The position numbers and the translations under genes are program-made. Positions 32,941 through 44,799 of a stretch of 56,189 nt of DNA are shown here, one piece after another (position 1 is the stretch's first letter; every line of letters begins with the position of its first letter). The stretch is taken from contig CAJYXO010000296.1 in NCBI GenBank assembly GCA_913778765.1, forward strand, positions 1 through 56,189, in the 5' to 3' direction. The notes beneath the pieces were generated by a model that was given only the letters and a program-made list of their open reading frames with translations, searched no databases and was not told the DNA's origin. The DNA is from an uncultured Massilia sp. (GTDB lineage: Bacteria; Pseudomonadota; Gammaproteobacteria; Burkholderiales; Burkholderiaceae_D).

Positions 32941-32975
32941 AAAAAGCCCGCCGGCTGCAGGCGCCGGCGGGCTTT
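32941..32975. terminator. Bidirectional terminator between the secreted-protein gene and ssb
   Basis: AAAAAGCCCGCCGGC / GCCGGCGGGCTTTT with a 7-base loop. It has A runs on one side and T runs on the other, so it works for both converging genes. Confidence 0.9.
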
Positions 32976-32997
32976 TATATTGGTCAAACCAGAACGC

Positions 32998-33510
32998 TTA
33001 GAACGGGATGTCGTCATCCATGTCCGAGAAGTTCGGCGCCGGTTTCGGCTGCGGACGGGCGGCCGGCGCCGGCGGCGCCTGGCGCGGGGCCGGACGGCTC
33101 GGCGGCGCGTCGTAGCTGTCGCCGCCGCCGCCGTAGCTGTCGCCGCCGCCGTAGCTGTCGCCGCCGCCCATGCCCTGGCGGCCGCCCAGCATCTGCATGT
33201 TCTCGGCGATGATGTCGGTGGCGTAGCGCTCGATGCCGTCCTTATCGGTGTACTTGCGGGTCTGCAGGCGGCCTTCGACGTAGACCGAAGAACCCTTCTT
33301 GAGGTACTGGCCGACGATCTCGGCCAGACGGCCGAAGAAGGAAATGCGGTGCCATTCGGTCAGCTCTTTCTGTTCGCCGGTGTTGCGGTCCTTCGACTTG
33401 TACGAGGTCGCCACGGCGATGTTGGCGATGGCGTCGCCGCTCGGCATGTAGCGGATTTCCGGGTCGCGGCCAAGGTTGCCGACGATGATGACCTTGTTGA
33501 CTGATGCCAT
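32998..33510 (-). CDS. ssb: Single-stranded DNA-binding protein
   Basis: 170 residues. The OB-fold (1-110) starts [31 protein letters not shown] and includes [38 protein letters not shown] flexible Gly/Ser/Pro linker with a six-residue repeat GGGDSY follows, then the acidic tail DMDDDIPF that binds partner proteins. It coats ssDNA in replication, repair and recombination. Here ssb and uvrA are divergent and about 600 bases apart. Confidence 0.97.
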   Translation of the reverse strand: MASVNKVIIVGNLGRDPEIRYMPSGDAIANIAVATSYKSKDRNTGEQKELTEWHRISFFGRLAEIVGQYLKKGSSVYVEGRLQTRKYTDKDGIERYATDIIAENMQMLGGRQGMGGGDSYGGGDSYGGGGDSYDAPPSRPAPRQAPPAPAARPQPKPAPNFSDMDDDIPF

Positions 33511-34020
33511 GTTAAAAACTCCTTCAGATATGTGAGCCCTGACTCTGCACTTGACTAAGCGTCAGGGAAATTGGGGTATTGCGTCCATTATTATGCCTGC
33601 TCGCTGGGCTTTGCAGGCAACTTTTTGAGCGCCGCCGAGACCGCCGGATGCCTTGACATCCGACCTTGTCTCAGACAGCGAAGATGGGGGCGAAGTGCCT
33701 GATTTGGAAGAGATTCAGATCAAGTTTTGAACGCTCAGGCAATGCCGACAGGTGCCGATTCCTGCCGCCGTCGACCAGGTTCTTCAGTATCGCGCTGGAC
33801 ACGGACAGCCTTTCTACAGCTTCGCGCTTGCGGCGCCTGGCTTGCAGGCCCCTCAGCCAGGCCTGCGGAAAAAATGTGGGAATCTTAAAGATTCGACTAT
33901 TGAACGCGGCGTTGGCGCTCCCAACTACAGCCCTGCCGCAGCAGGGCGGTCGGCCCGCCTTGCCAGTACTACATTCCAGATGAATAACGCGGCCACACCG
34001 AATTCACCGGCTGTATACCA
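33511..34020. other. Intergenic region between ssb and uvrA
   Basis: 510 bases before the LexA box, with moderate GC. The short frames in it have no ribosome site and no family features, so I see no gene. It should contain the promoters of ssb and uvrA. Confidence 0.5.
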
Positions 34021-34036
34021 CTGTGAATAAAAACAG
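34021..34036. promoter_or_regulatory. LexA (SOS) box of uvrA
   Basis: CTGT-N8-ACAG (CTGTGAATAAAAACAG), a full match to the beta/gammaproteobacterial LexA consensus, 87 bases before the uvrA start codon. It predicts damage induction of uvrA. Confidence 0.8.
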
Positions 34037-34123
34037 GTAAACTAGTCCGTTCACCCCGTTCGGCCCGCTCACCGTCGAGTTTCGTGTGCCGGCCCCGCAA
34101 CCTATGAAAGCCTGCCAACATTA

Positions 34124-36973
<2,850 letters not shown>

Positions 36974-36993
36974 GGTTCACGGAGTCATCCGAA

Positions 36994-37019
36994 GGAGCGC
37001 CCCGGCGCTCCCTTTTTTT
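36994..37019 (+). terminator. Rho-independent terminator of uvrA
   Basis: GGAGCGCC / GGCGCTCC stem, then C and seven T. It lies 20 bases behind the uvrA stop and just before the convergent cyanophycinase gene ends. Confidence 0.88.
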
Positions 37020-37021
37020 GG

Positions 37022-38236
37022 CTACTCCACCGAATACAGGGGCACCTGCATCTTCACCGGCCGCACATCCATCCTGATCCGGTAGATCGAAAACGCATCC
37101 TCGCGGTTGGTCGCGTATTCCCTGGTATCGGGCACGCGCGTGAAGGTGAACTCGAAGCCGCGTTCCGGCGATTGGCTGGCAGGCCCTTCGAAGGCGATGC
37201 CGACCGCGCGCTGCTGGTCGCTGTCGACCAGCTTCTCGAGCAGGTTCACCACCGAGGTATTCCCCAGGATGTCGGTGGTGAAGATGGATTCGCGGTGCTC
37301 GCGGTCCGCCGTGTTCAGCGGCTCCTTGTCCGGCCCCGGCGAATACGCGCGGTTGACGAGGTTGAAGCGGTCGCCGCTGTCCAGGTAACTGATGCGCGCA
37401 TTCGACAGGTTGAAGGCCGGCTTCGCCTTGTCGACGGTGGCGCCGGCCAGGTCGAGCACCAGCGCGCCGCGGTAGCCGACGATCGTCACGTCGCGCGAGG
37501 GCCCGACCACGGCCGCCGTGTTCTCGTCGATGCCGATGCCGAGGGTGTAGCCTTTACTCAGCATCACCGGCAGCATGCGCGCGAAGCGGCCTCGCACCAG
37601 GAAGTGCTGGTCGATGAAGACGTCGTCGCCGACGAAGCCGAGGCCGGGCGCGACGTCCTTGCCATCGTTGACGCCGTGCTTCAGCATCGGCAGCACCTCC
37701 AGCGGCGGATCGTAGAACATGGTGCGGCTCATGATGGCGGCGCCGGCGCTGGTGCCGGCGATGACGCCGCCGCGCCGGTACATCGCCCACAGCGCATCCA
37801 GCACCGCCGTGTTGCCGCCGTCCGCACGGCGCAGGGAGCCGGTGATGCGGGCCTGGTCGCCGCCGGTGAAGAAGGCGCCGCCGGCCTTGCGCACCGCATC
37901 GGCCAGGGCCGGATCGTCGGCCGCCTTGCGCGCGTCCGTGCCCGCCAGGCGCGGCGCGATCGGCACCACGAAGGCCTGGGCGCCGTAGCGCTTCAACGCC
38001 TCCACGGTCAGCTGGCCCTCGCGTGAAGGCGTGCCGGCGGCGGTCGGGAACACGGCGATGCGCGCGCCCTTGCCGCCGGCCAGTTCGACGATCTTCTGGT
38101 AGACCTCGGCATTATTGGCGCGCAGGCCACCGCCGATGATGACCAGCGATCCTTTCGGCGCCGCGGCGGACTCCGCTGCCTTCACACCGACAGCGATGGC
38201 CATCAGCGCCAGCGCGATACAGCATCGCTTCAGCAT
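37022..38236 (-). CDS. cphE: Cyanophycinase-like peptidase (S51 family), exported
   Basis: 404 residues from ATG 38236. It cleaves cyanophycin, a poly-Asp backbone with Arg on each side chain, to beta-Asp-Arg dipeptides. The peptidase S51 features are present: [18 protein letters not shown] at the start, [10 protein letters not shown], and the nucleophile motif [10 protein letters not shown] (Ser163). A signal peptide ([19 protein letters not shown]) shows that it acts in the periplasm or outside, like exported CphE enzymes and unlike cytosolic CphB. An ATG at 38251 adds five residues and is possible. It follows the TonB-receptor gene closely and is probably cotranscribed with it. The name cphE is by analogy. 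Confidence 0.85.
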   Translation of the reverse strand: MLKRCCIALALMAIAVGVKAAESAAAPKGSLVIIGGGLRANNAEVYQKIVELAGGKGARIAVFPTAAGTPSREGQLTVEALKRYGAQAFVVPIAPRLAGTDARKAADDPALADAVRKAGGAFFTGGDQARITGSLRRADGGNTAVLDALWAMYRRGGVIAGTSAGAAIMSRTMFYDPPLEVLPMLKHGVNDGKDVAPGLGFVGDDVFIDQHFLVRGRFARMLPVMLSKGYTLGIGIDENTAAVVGPSRDVTIVGYRGALVLDLAGATVDKAKPAFNLSNARISYLDSGDRFNLVNRAYSPGPDKEPLNTADREHRESIFTTDILGNTSVVNLLEKLVDSDQQRAVGIAFEGPASQSPERGFEFTFTRVPDTREYATNREDAFSIYRIRMDVRPVKMQVPLYSVE

Positions 38237-38261
38237 ATACGGCCCATCCATATGCAGCCCA

Positions 38262-41021
38262 TCACTTGAACGACCAGTTCGCGCTCACGAAGCCGCTGCG
38301 GCCGCGCGGGTCGGTGTAGCTCGGGTCGTAGCCGGCCAGGAAGAACCAGGCCTGGTTCGAGAACGGCGGATCCTTGTCGAGCAGGTTCAGGATGCCGGCG
38401 CGCAGCTTGAGGTTCTTGCCGATCGCCCAGCTCCCGGTCAGGTCCCACAGCGAATAGTGCTTCACGTGATTCGGCGGCAGCAGCGCATCGGTATAGGGAT
38501 CGTAGGTCGTGTTCTGGTCGGTGTAGCTGGACGAGTACTGGTTCGCCAGGGTCAGCGTGACCGGCCCGTTGTCCCATTCGAAGTTGATGCGGTGGCGCCA
38601 CTTCTGGATCACCTGGTCGTTCAGGAACACGCCCAGGTTGCTGCGGAATGGCTCGCTCGGTCCGAACTGGCGGTCGTACTTCAGGATCAGGGTGCCGGAC
38701 AGGTTGATGCCGAAGCGTCCCCAGGCGCCGCGCTCGGTGCGCCAGTCGGCGCCGATGTCCAGGCCCGAGGTCTTCAGGCGGCCCTGGTTCTCCTTCATCA
38801 GCAGGATGTTGGAGATGAAGCCGTCTTCATCGCGTTCGATGTACTTGCCGTTGTAGGCGGCCGGGTTTTCGATGATGACCTGTTCGCCCAGGGTGCTGAT
38901 CACGTCCTTCTTCTCGATGTTCCAGTAGTCGACCGACAGGCTGGCGCGCTTGACCGGCTCGAACACCACGCCCAGCGTGAACTGGCGCGATTTTTCCGGC
39001 TTCAGGTCCGGATTCGAACGGCGCTCGACGTTCCACTGGTCGGTACAGGTGTCGATGCTGCCTTCCTGCTGCACGCACTGCGGGTCGGTCAGGATGCCGG
39101 CGGTGGTGCCGAAGATGGTCGGGCGCTTCAGGTCCGACAGCGACGGCGCGCGAAAGCCCGTGCCGGCCGAAGCGCGCAGCAGCAGGGCCGAGGAAGGCTG
39201 CCAGCGCAGGCCGATCTTCGGATTGGTCGTGTTGCCGACTTCGCTGTAATGGTCCCAGCGCACTGCGAACTGCATCTCCAGTTCCTTGGTGAAGGGCGCC
39301 ACCACTTCGGTGAACACCGAGGCCACCTTGCGGGTGTTGTCGGCGGTTTCGACGTCGAGCAGCTGGCCGACCGGGACGGTGCTGTCGCGGTCGCCGGCGA
39401 TATTGTTCGACTTGAGCAGTTCGGACGGCGTGAACAACTGGTGCTCGTGGCGCAGTTCGCCGCCGATGGCGATGGCGAGATCGCCGCCGGCCAGCGTCGT
39501 CAGGGCGCGCGACATCTTGCCGTCGAGGGAAGTGGCGATGCCCTTGGCCTTGCGCGCCTCGTCATTGATCTTGATCTTGTTGATCAGGTCGATGCCGGCC
39601 GGCGACGAAGGCGCGAACGGATTGACGGTGCCGTTGCGGACGGCCGCGTCGAACTGGTCGTACAGCACGTAGCCATCGACGTACTTGTCGATGGCGCGGT
39701 TCTCGGCGCGCGCCAGGGCCGCGTCGTAGTCCCAGCCGCCAAGCGTGCCGGTGGCGCCCAGCACCAGGCGCTGGCCGGTACTCGTCACCTCGTTGCTGCG
39801 GTTGCCGGCTTCGGCCATGCGGTAGCGGATGCCGCTGAAGGTCGTGGGCAGGCCGGCGCCGGTCAGCGCGTTGCGGTAGGCCGTCGGCAGGATGCTGACC
39901 GGCAGGTTGCGGATGCGGACCGGATTCGGCGACAGCACGTACCTGGTGTCCGCCTGGCTCTGCACCAGCTCCGCGAACAGCTGGTTGTCCGGATCGAGCT
40001 GGAAGGTCGCGCGACCGATGAAGCCGATCTTGCGCGAGTCCGGGTAGATCTCGGTGTCTTCCATGTAGTCGTAGCTGCAGCCGGCCTTGCCGCCCGGGCC
40101 CTTCGGCGCATACACGGTGGCGGGCGGGTTGCAGCCCGGCGCGCTCGGGTTGACGCGGCTGACGGTGCTGCCGGCCGGGAGCAGGCCGGCGGCAATCAGG
40201 GCGGCGCGCTGCGCGCCGGAGATGTCGACGTTGGCCGGGAAGGTATTGCTCGACATCTGGGCCGGCAGCGTGGTCGCCAGCTCGCGCTCCTTGATGAAGC
40301 TGCGCTGGCCGGAGCGCAGGCGGTCCAGCTGCTGCACGTCGAGCACGCCGAACACATTGAAGCGGTCGGTGGCCAGGTCGCCGAAGCCGGCGCTGACGCT
40401 GGCGGTCTTCTTGCCGGCGCCGCCGTGCTGGGTGCCAGCCAGCGAGCCGGCCAGGTCGACGCCGGTATAGTCCTTGCGCGTGATGAAGTTGATCACGCCG
40501 CCGATCGCGTCGGTGCCGTAGATCGCCGAGGCGCCGTCCTTCAGCACCTCGACGCGCTGGATCGCGCCGGCCGGGATGTTGTTCAGGTCGACGCCGGCGT
40601 TGTCGCCAGGGGACGCGAAGTTGGCCAGGCGGCGGCCGTTCAGCAGCACCAGCGTGGACGAGGCGCCGATACCGCGCATGTTCGCCGCATTCAGGCCGCG
40701 CTGGCCCGAGGTGCCGTCGGTGATGCTGGGACCGTCCGTGATCGGCGCCGTGTTGGCGCTGATGTTCTTGACCAGTTCCGCGGCGGTGGTGGCGCCCATC
40801 TTCTCGATCTCTTCGCGCGTGATGGTCTGCACCGGCAGCGCGGTCTCGGTGTCGATGCGCTTGATCGAGGAACCGGTGATCTCCACCCGTTGCATCTTCT
40901 GCCCTTCCGCCTGCGCCTGCGCCGACTGTGCCCAGGCCTGCTGCGCCATCAGGCCCAGCGCGGCCAGCACGCTGGATGCGAGGACGGTCTGCCGCACGTT
41001 ACGCGAACTCTGCTTGCTCAT
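38262..41021 (-). CDS. TonB-dependent outer-membrane receptor
   Basis: 919 residues. A signal peptide ([17 protein letters not shown]) is followed by a plug domain ([74 protein letters not shown]) and a 22-strand-type barrel closing with the C-terminal aromatic signature [11 protein letters not shown]. No N-terminal signalling extension, so no sigma-factor partner. Its place between a secreted cyanophycinase and an RpiR-type regulator suggests uptake of cyanophycin dipeptides or short oligomers; this is an inference, because receptors of this class take up many solutes. Confidence 0.95.
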   Translation of the reverse strand: MSKQSSRNVRQTVLASSVLAALGLMAQQAWAQSAQAQAEGQKMQRVEITGSSIKRIDTETALPVQTITREEIEKMGATTAAELVKNISANTAPITDGPSITDGTSGQRGLNAANMRGIGASSTLVLLNGRRLANFASPGDNAGVDLNNIPAGAIQRVEVLKDGASAIYGTDAIGGVINFITRKDYTGVDLAGSLAGTQHGGAGKKTASVSAGFGDLATDRFNVFGVLDVQQLDRLRSGQRSFIKERELATTLPAQMSSNTFPANVDISGAQRAALIAAGLLPAGSTVSRVNPSAPGCNPPATVYAPKGPGGKAGCSYDYMEDTEIYPDSRKIGFIGRATFQLDPDNQLFAELVQSQADTRYVLSPNPVRIRNLPVSILPTAYRNALTGAGLPTTFSGIRYRMAEAGNRSNEVTSTGQRLVLGATGTLGGWDYDAALARAENRAIDKYVDGYVLYDQFDAAVRNGTVNPFAPSSPAGIDLINKIKINDEARKAKGIATSLDGKMSRALTTLAGGDLAIAIGGELRHEHQLFTPSELLKSNNIAGDRDSTVPVGQLLDVETADNTRKVASVFTEVVAPFTKELEMQFAVRWDHYSEVGNTTNPKIGLRWQPSSALLLRASAGTGFRAPSLSDLKRPTIFGTTAGILTDPQCVQQEGSIDTCTDQWNVERRSNPDLKPEKSRQFTLGVVFEPVKRASLSVDYWNIEKKDVISTLGEQVIIENPAAYNGKYIERDEDGFISNILLMKENQGRLKTSGLDIGADWRTERGAWGRFGINLSGTLILKYDRQFGPSEPFRSNLGVFLNDQVIQKWRHRINFEWDNGPVTLTLANQYSSSYTDQNTTYDPYTDALLPPNHVKHYSLWDLTGSWAIGKNLKLRAGILNLLDKDPPFSNQAWFFLAGYDPSYTDPRGRSGFVSANWSFK

Positions 41022-41052
41022 GAATGCTCCCTCTTGGTGTCTTGGTGATGAC

Positions 41053-42027
41053 TCAGGACTTCTTTGCTTTTTTCTGCGTGCTGCCGGTACGAATCTGTTG
41101 ATCGCCAACCAGGTAGGCGGCAATCGCCTCGGTGTGGCGGGCCGCCTTGGCGACGTTGGCTTTGTTGGAAGTCATCAGCGACACGGCCAGCGCTTCGATC
41201 ACGGCCAGCGTGCTGCTGCCGCTGCTGGGCAGCACCGGATGCGCGCTGTGCGCATACAGCACGTGATGTCCCAGTTCGGCCAGCGGCGAGGCGGGCGAGT
41301 CGGTGATGGAGACGACGGTGGCGCCGCCGTCGCGCGCGAAGCGGGTCAGCGGCACCACGGCCAGCGTGTAGCGCGGCAGGGAGATCGCCACCAGCACGTC
41401 CTTGTCCGTGATGTTGGCGAGGTGGCTGGCCGCGACCTCGGTGCCGCCGCTGCCGGCCACCTCGACCACGTGGCGGCAGAAGGGCTGCAGGTGCATCGCC
41501 AGCGTGCCGGCCAGGAATGTCGACAGGCCGAAGCCCATCACGTACACGGTGCCGGCCCTGGTGAGCACCTTGCCGATGCGGTCGAGCTGGGCGCCGTCCA
41601 GCGCGCGGCTGGTGGCGGTGATGCCCGCCTCGGCATAGTGCAGGCTTTCCAGTGCGGGCGCGCGGGTGGCCGATCCGGTGGCGGCCTTGCGGGCGATGGT
41701 GGTGCGCAGCTTTTCCACCGGCTGCAGCATCGACTGCAGGGTCTCGGCCACGGCGCCGCGCATCGCAGCGTAGTTCCTGAACCCGAGATCGCGCGCGAAG
41801 CGGCTGATGGTGGCGGTCGAGACGGCGCAGGCTTCGGCCAGCTCTTCGACCCCCAGCGCCGTCACGCGGACCTGGTTGCGCAGCAGGTAATCGGCGATCG
41901 CGCGGTTGGAGGCCGAGCCCTCGGCCAGCACGCGCAGCAGATGCTGGCCGAGTGAAGACGCGGCAAATCCGATGTCGGGCGAAGCGCTGGGCACGGCGGC
42001 TGAAGTCATCTGCTCTCCGGATGTCAT
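41053..42027 (-). CDS. RpiR/MurR-family transcriptional regulator
   Basis: 324 residues. The N-terminal RpiR-type helix-turn-helix (about 35-105; NQVRVTALGVEELAEACAVSTATISRFARDLGFRNYAAMRGAV) is followed by a SIS domain (about 145-290; VYVMGFGLSTFLAGTLAMHL; DVLVAISLPRYTLAVVPLTRFARDGGATVVSITDS). SIS-containing RpiR proteins usually respond to phosphosugars, but some control amino-acid or peptide use. It is the first gene of the minus-strand operon and divergent from the amidohydrolase gene, with a palindromic site in between. Confidence 0.9.
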   Translation of the reverse strand: MTSGEQMTSAAVPSASPDIGFAASSLGQHLLRVLAEGSASNRAIADYLLRNQVRVTALGVEELAEACAVSTATISRFARDLGFRNYAAMRGAVAETLQSMLQPVEKLRTTIARKAATGSATRAPALESLHYAEAGITATSRALDGAQLDRIGKVLTRAGTVYVMGFGLSTFLAGTLAMHLQPFCRHVVEVAGSGGTEVAASHLANITDKDVLVAISLPRYTLAVVPLTRFARDGGATVVSITDSPASPLAELGHHVLYAHSAHPVLPSSGSSTLAVIEALAVSLMTSNKANVAKAARHTEAIAAYLVGDQQIRTGSTQKKAKKS

Positions 42028-42087
42028 TCGATAAACATTTTCAAATCTAAACCAGATGTATTCACGAACTCAACGTTTTTTTGAAAA

Positions 42088-42104
42088 AAATCCATCATGG
42101 ATTT
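42088..42104. promoter_or_regulatory. Perfect palindromic operator in the divergent promoter region
   Basis: AAATCCAT-C-ATGGATTT: 8-base arms with one central base, lying in the 138-base gap between the divergent regulator and amidohydrolase genes. Its position suits an operator through which the RpiR-type regulator controls both arms. Confidence 0.6.
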
Positions 42105-42165
42105 ACCTTGTGTAAAAATTCATACATAATCCGCAAGCCAACAGGGCCTGCCGAGGAGACCGCAT

Positions 42166-43278
42166 ATGCATGCCATGACCCACCCGATCGCCACCGAGCC
42201 CGGTGTCGCCAGTTACCAGCTCAGCGCCTTCCACTACGGCGGCGGCGGCAAGAAGGCCTACATCCAGGCCGCGCTGCATGCCGACGAAGTCCCGGCGATG
42301 CTGGTGGCGCATGTTTTGCGCCGCGAACTCGACCGGCTCGACGCCGAGGGCCGCATCCGCGGCGAGATCGTGCTGGTCCCGGCGGCCAATCCGGTCGGCC
42401 TGTCGCAGGTAGTCCATGGCGCACCCTTCGGACGCTTCGACCTCGGCACCGGCATCAACTTCAACCGCGCCTTCCGCCACGTGGCCGAAGAACTGAAGGC
42501 GACGCTGGCCGGCCGGCTCGGCGCCGACGCAGCGGCCAACGTCGCCACGATCCGCAGCGAGGCGCGCGCCGCCGTCGCCCGCTGGGAACCGGCGGATCAC
42601 GTCGAGCTGTTGAAGAAAACCCTGCTGGGCATGGCGATCGACGCCGACATCGTGCTCGATCTGCACTGCGACAACGAAGCGCTGCTGCACCTGTACACCG
42701 GCAGCGCACACGCCGGCACCGTCGAGCCGCTGGCGGCCCTGCTCGGCGCGCGCGTGCTGCTGCTGTCCGACGCCTCGGGCGGCGAACCCTTCGACGAAGC
42801 CTGCAGCCGCCTGTGGTGGGACCTGGCCGCGCACTTCGGTCCGGACACGCCGGTTCCGCCGGCCTGCGCCGCCATCACGGTGGAGCTGCGCGGCGAGATG
42901 GACGTGCGCTACGACCTCGCCGAACGCGATGCCCGGGCGCTGCTGCACTTCCTGGCGCGCGAAGGCATTCTCGACCTTCCGCCCGCCGATCTGCCGGCGC
43001 CGCTGTGCGAAGCCACGCCGCTGGCCGGCGTCGAACGCCTGGATGCGCCGCAGTCGGGCGTGCTGGTGTTCCTGAAGGCGCTCGGCGAGCACGTGGCTGC
43101 CGGCGAGGCGGTCGCCGATATCGTCAACCCGGTCACCGGCCACACCGCCACCGTGCGCGCCAGCCGCGACGGCCTGCTGTTCGCCTCGACCGCCCACCGC
43201 CACCTCCTGCGCGGCATGCACATCTGTAAAATCGCGGGTGCCACACCCTTCCGTTCCGGTTCACTTCTCAGTCAATGA
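42166..43278 (+). CDS. M14-like amidohydrolase (succinylglutamate desuccinylase/aspartoacylase family; CphZ/AotO-like)
   Basis: 370 residues. The zinc site is His38/Glu41 in ALHADEVP and His167 in VLDLHCD, with a candidate catalytic Glu240 in AITVELRG; the C-terminal lobe (about 285-355) is a beta-domain typical of the AstE/ASPA subfamily. No signal peptide. As I recall, CphZ/AotO, enzymes that hydrolyse cyanophycin-derived beta-Asp-Arg, belong to this family; the cyanophycinase three genes away makes that the best guess here. A generic deacylase is the alternative. Confidence 0.72.
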   Translation: MHAMTHPIATEPGVASYQLSAFHYGGGGKKAYIQAALHADEVPAMLVAHVLRRELDRLDAEGRIRGEIVLVPAANPVGLSQVVHGAPFGRFDLGTGINFNRAFRHVAEELKATLAGRLGADAAANVATIRSEARAAVARWEPADHVELLKKTLLGMAIDADIVLDLHCDNEALLHLYTGSAHAGTVEPLAALLGARVLLLSDASGGEPFDEACSRLWWDLAAHFGPDTPVPPACAAITVELRGEMDVRYDLAERDARALLHFLAREGILDLPPADLPAPLCEATPLAGVERLDAPQSGVLVFLKALGEHVAAGEAVADIVNPVTGHTATVRASRDGLLFASTAHRHLLRGMHICKIAGATPFRSGSLLSQ

Positions 43279-43302
43279 AGCGTCAATAAGGAGTCCCTGC
43301 GC

Positions 43303-44688
43303 ATGCGCCTTCGAATGCCCAATACTTTCGTGCTGCTGTTCGCGATCCTGGCGCTGATCGCGCTGGCGACCTGGTTCGTCCCCGGCGGGAAGTACGAAAC
43401 CCACCTCGTCAACGGCAAGCAGCTGGTCGATCCGGACACCTTCCATTACGTGGCCAGCGCGCCGCAGGGGCTGGTGGCGCTGATGAAGGCGCCGATCAAG
43501 GGCTTCGTGGAGGCGGCCCAGATCATCGGCTTCGTGCTGATCGTCGGCGGCGCCTTCGCGGTGGTGCAGAAGACCGAAGCGATCGACACCGCGATCCGCT
43601 CGATCGCGCGCGCGCACGAACACTCAAGTCTGGTGCGCGCCACCATCATCCCGGTGTTCGTCACCCTGTTCTCGCTGGGCGGCGCCACCTTCGGCATGAA
43701 CGAGGAGGTGATTCCCTTTATCCTGATCTTCGTGCCGCTGGCGCTGGCGCTGGGCTACGACACCATCACCGGCGTGGCGATCCCCTTCCTCGGCTCGCAG
43801 GTCGGCTTCGGCGCCGCCTTCCTCAATCCCTTCAACGTCGGCATCGCCCAGGGCATCGCCGGCGTGCCGGTGTTTTCGGGGATGGGCTACCGGCTGATCG
43901 TGTGGGCCGCGGCCACCATCGTGACCATCCTCTTCCTGATGTGGTACGCGGCGCGTGTGAAGGCCAGTCCGGCGCTGAGCCCGACCTTCGTGCTGGACCA
44001 GAGCAAGCGCCAGGAACATGCGACGGCCGCACAGCTCGATGACCGCATGACGGGCCGCCACTCGGCGGTGCTGGCGATCTTCGCGCTCTCGCTCGGCACG
44101 ATGGTGATCGGCGTGGTGAAGTTCGACTGGTTCATCGACGAGATCGCGGCCCTGTTCCTGACGATGGCGATCGTCGTCGGCCTGGTCGGCCGCCTCAAAG
44201 CCGACAGCTGGGTGGCCTCGTTCATGCAGGGCGCAAAGGACCTGGCGCCGACGGCCCTGGTGATCGCGATCGCGCGCGCCACCATGATCATCGCGCGCGA
44301 CGCCCACATCATCGACACCATGCTGCACGGCCTGATGCCGCTGGTACAGTCCAGCCACCCGGTGTTCGCGGCGCAGAAGATGTACCTGATCCAGTCGGTG
44401 ATCAACTTCTTCATCCACTCCGGCACCGGCCAGGCCGCGCTGACCATGCCGATCATGGCGCCGCTGGCCGACCTGGTGGGCGTGACGCGCCAGACCGCGA
44501 TCCTGGCCTTCCAGTTAGGGGAACTGTCGACACCGATGATTCCGACTTCGGGCATCACGGTGGGCGTGCTGGCGCTGGCGCGCGTGCCCTGGCTGACCTG
44601 GGCCAAGTGGATGGTGCCGCTGCAGCTGATCTACCTGGTGCTGGCCTTGCTGCTGCTGGTGCCGCCTTGCCTGATGCAGTGGAGTTGA
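43303..44688 (+). CDS. YfcC-family permease
   Basis: 461 residues and about 12 membrane helices. PNTFVLLFAILALIALATWFVPGGKY at the start and LFSLGGATFGMNEEVIPFILIFVPLALALGYDTITGVAIPFLGSQVGFGAAFLNPFNVGIAQ are diagnostic of the YfcC (DcuC/ArsB-like) group, often annotated as basic amino-acid or dicarboxylate carriers. It follows the amidohydrolase by 24 bases with the ribosome site AGGAG. In this locus it would import beta-Asp-Arg dipeptides or Arg across the inner membrane; that substrate is inferred only. Confidence 0.85.
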   Translation: MRLRMPNTFVLLFAILALIALATWFVPGGKYETHLVNGKQLVDPDTFHYVASAPQGLVALMKAPIKGFVEAAQIIGFVLIVGGAFAVVQKTEAIDTAIRSIARAHEHSSLVRATIIPVFVTLFSLGGATFGMNEEVIPFILIFVPLALALGYDTITGVAIPFLGSQVGFGAAFLNPFNVGIAQGIAGVPVFSGMGYRLIVWAAATIVTILFLMWYAARVKASPALSPTFVLDQSKRQEHATAAQLDDRMTGRHSAVLAIFALSLGTMVIGVVKFDWFIDEIAALFLTMAIVVGLVGRLKADSWVASFMQGAKDLAPTALVIAIARATMIIARDAHIIDTMLHGLMPLVQSSHPVFAAQKMYLIQSVINFFIHSGTGQAALTMPIMAPLADLVGVTRQTAILAFQLGELSTPMIPTSGITVGVLALARVPWLTWAKWMVPLQLIYLVLALLLLVPPCLMQWS

Positions 44689-44706
44689 GCGGCCCGGCGC
44701 GACCAT

Positions 44707-44741
44707 GAAAAAAGGGACAGGCTTGCACCTGTCCCTTTTTT
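44707..44741. terminator. Bidirectional terminator behind the permease and pckG
   Basis: AAAAAAGGGACAGG / CCTGTCCCTTTTTT with a 6-base loop between two convergent genes. A run of A on one side and T on the other make it active in both directions. Confidence 0.92.
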
Positions 44742-44799
44742 CGTTTTGCGCGGCCGCCGTCGATGCGGCGGCCGTCGTCTCCCCACGCGAACTTTTACC

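Noticed and set aside
33666..33983. Small frames in the ssb-uvrA gap
   Set aside because: No ribosome site, no motif, odd composition; read as intergenic sequence.
38115..41048. 977-codon open frame antisense to the TonB receptor
   Set aside because: Receptor motifs and signal peptide are on the minus strand; this frame is Arg/Ala/Val-rich low complexity.
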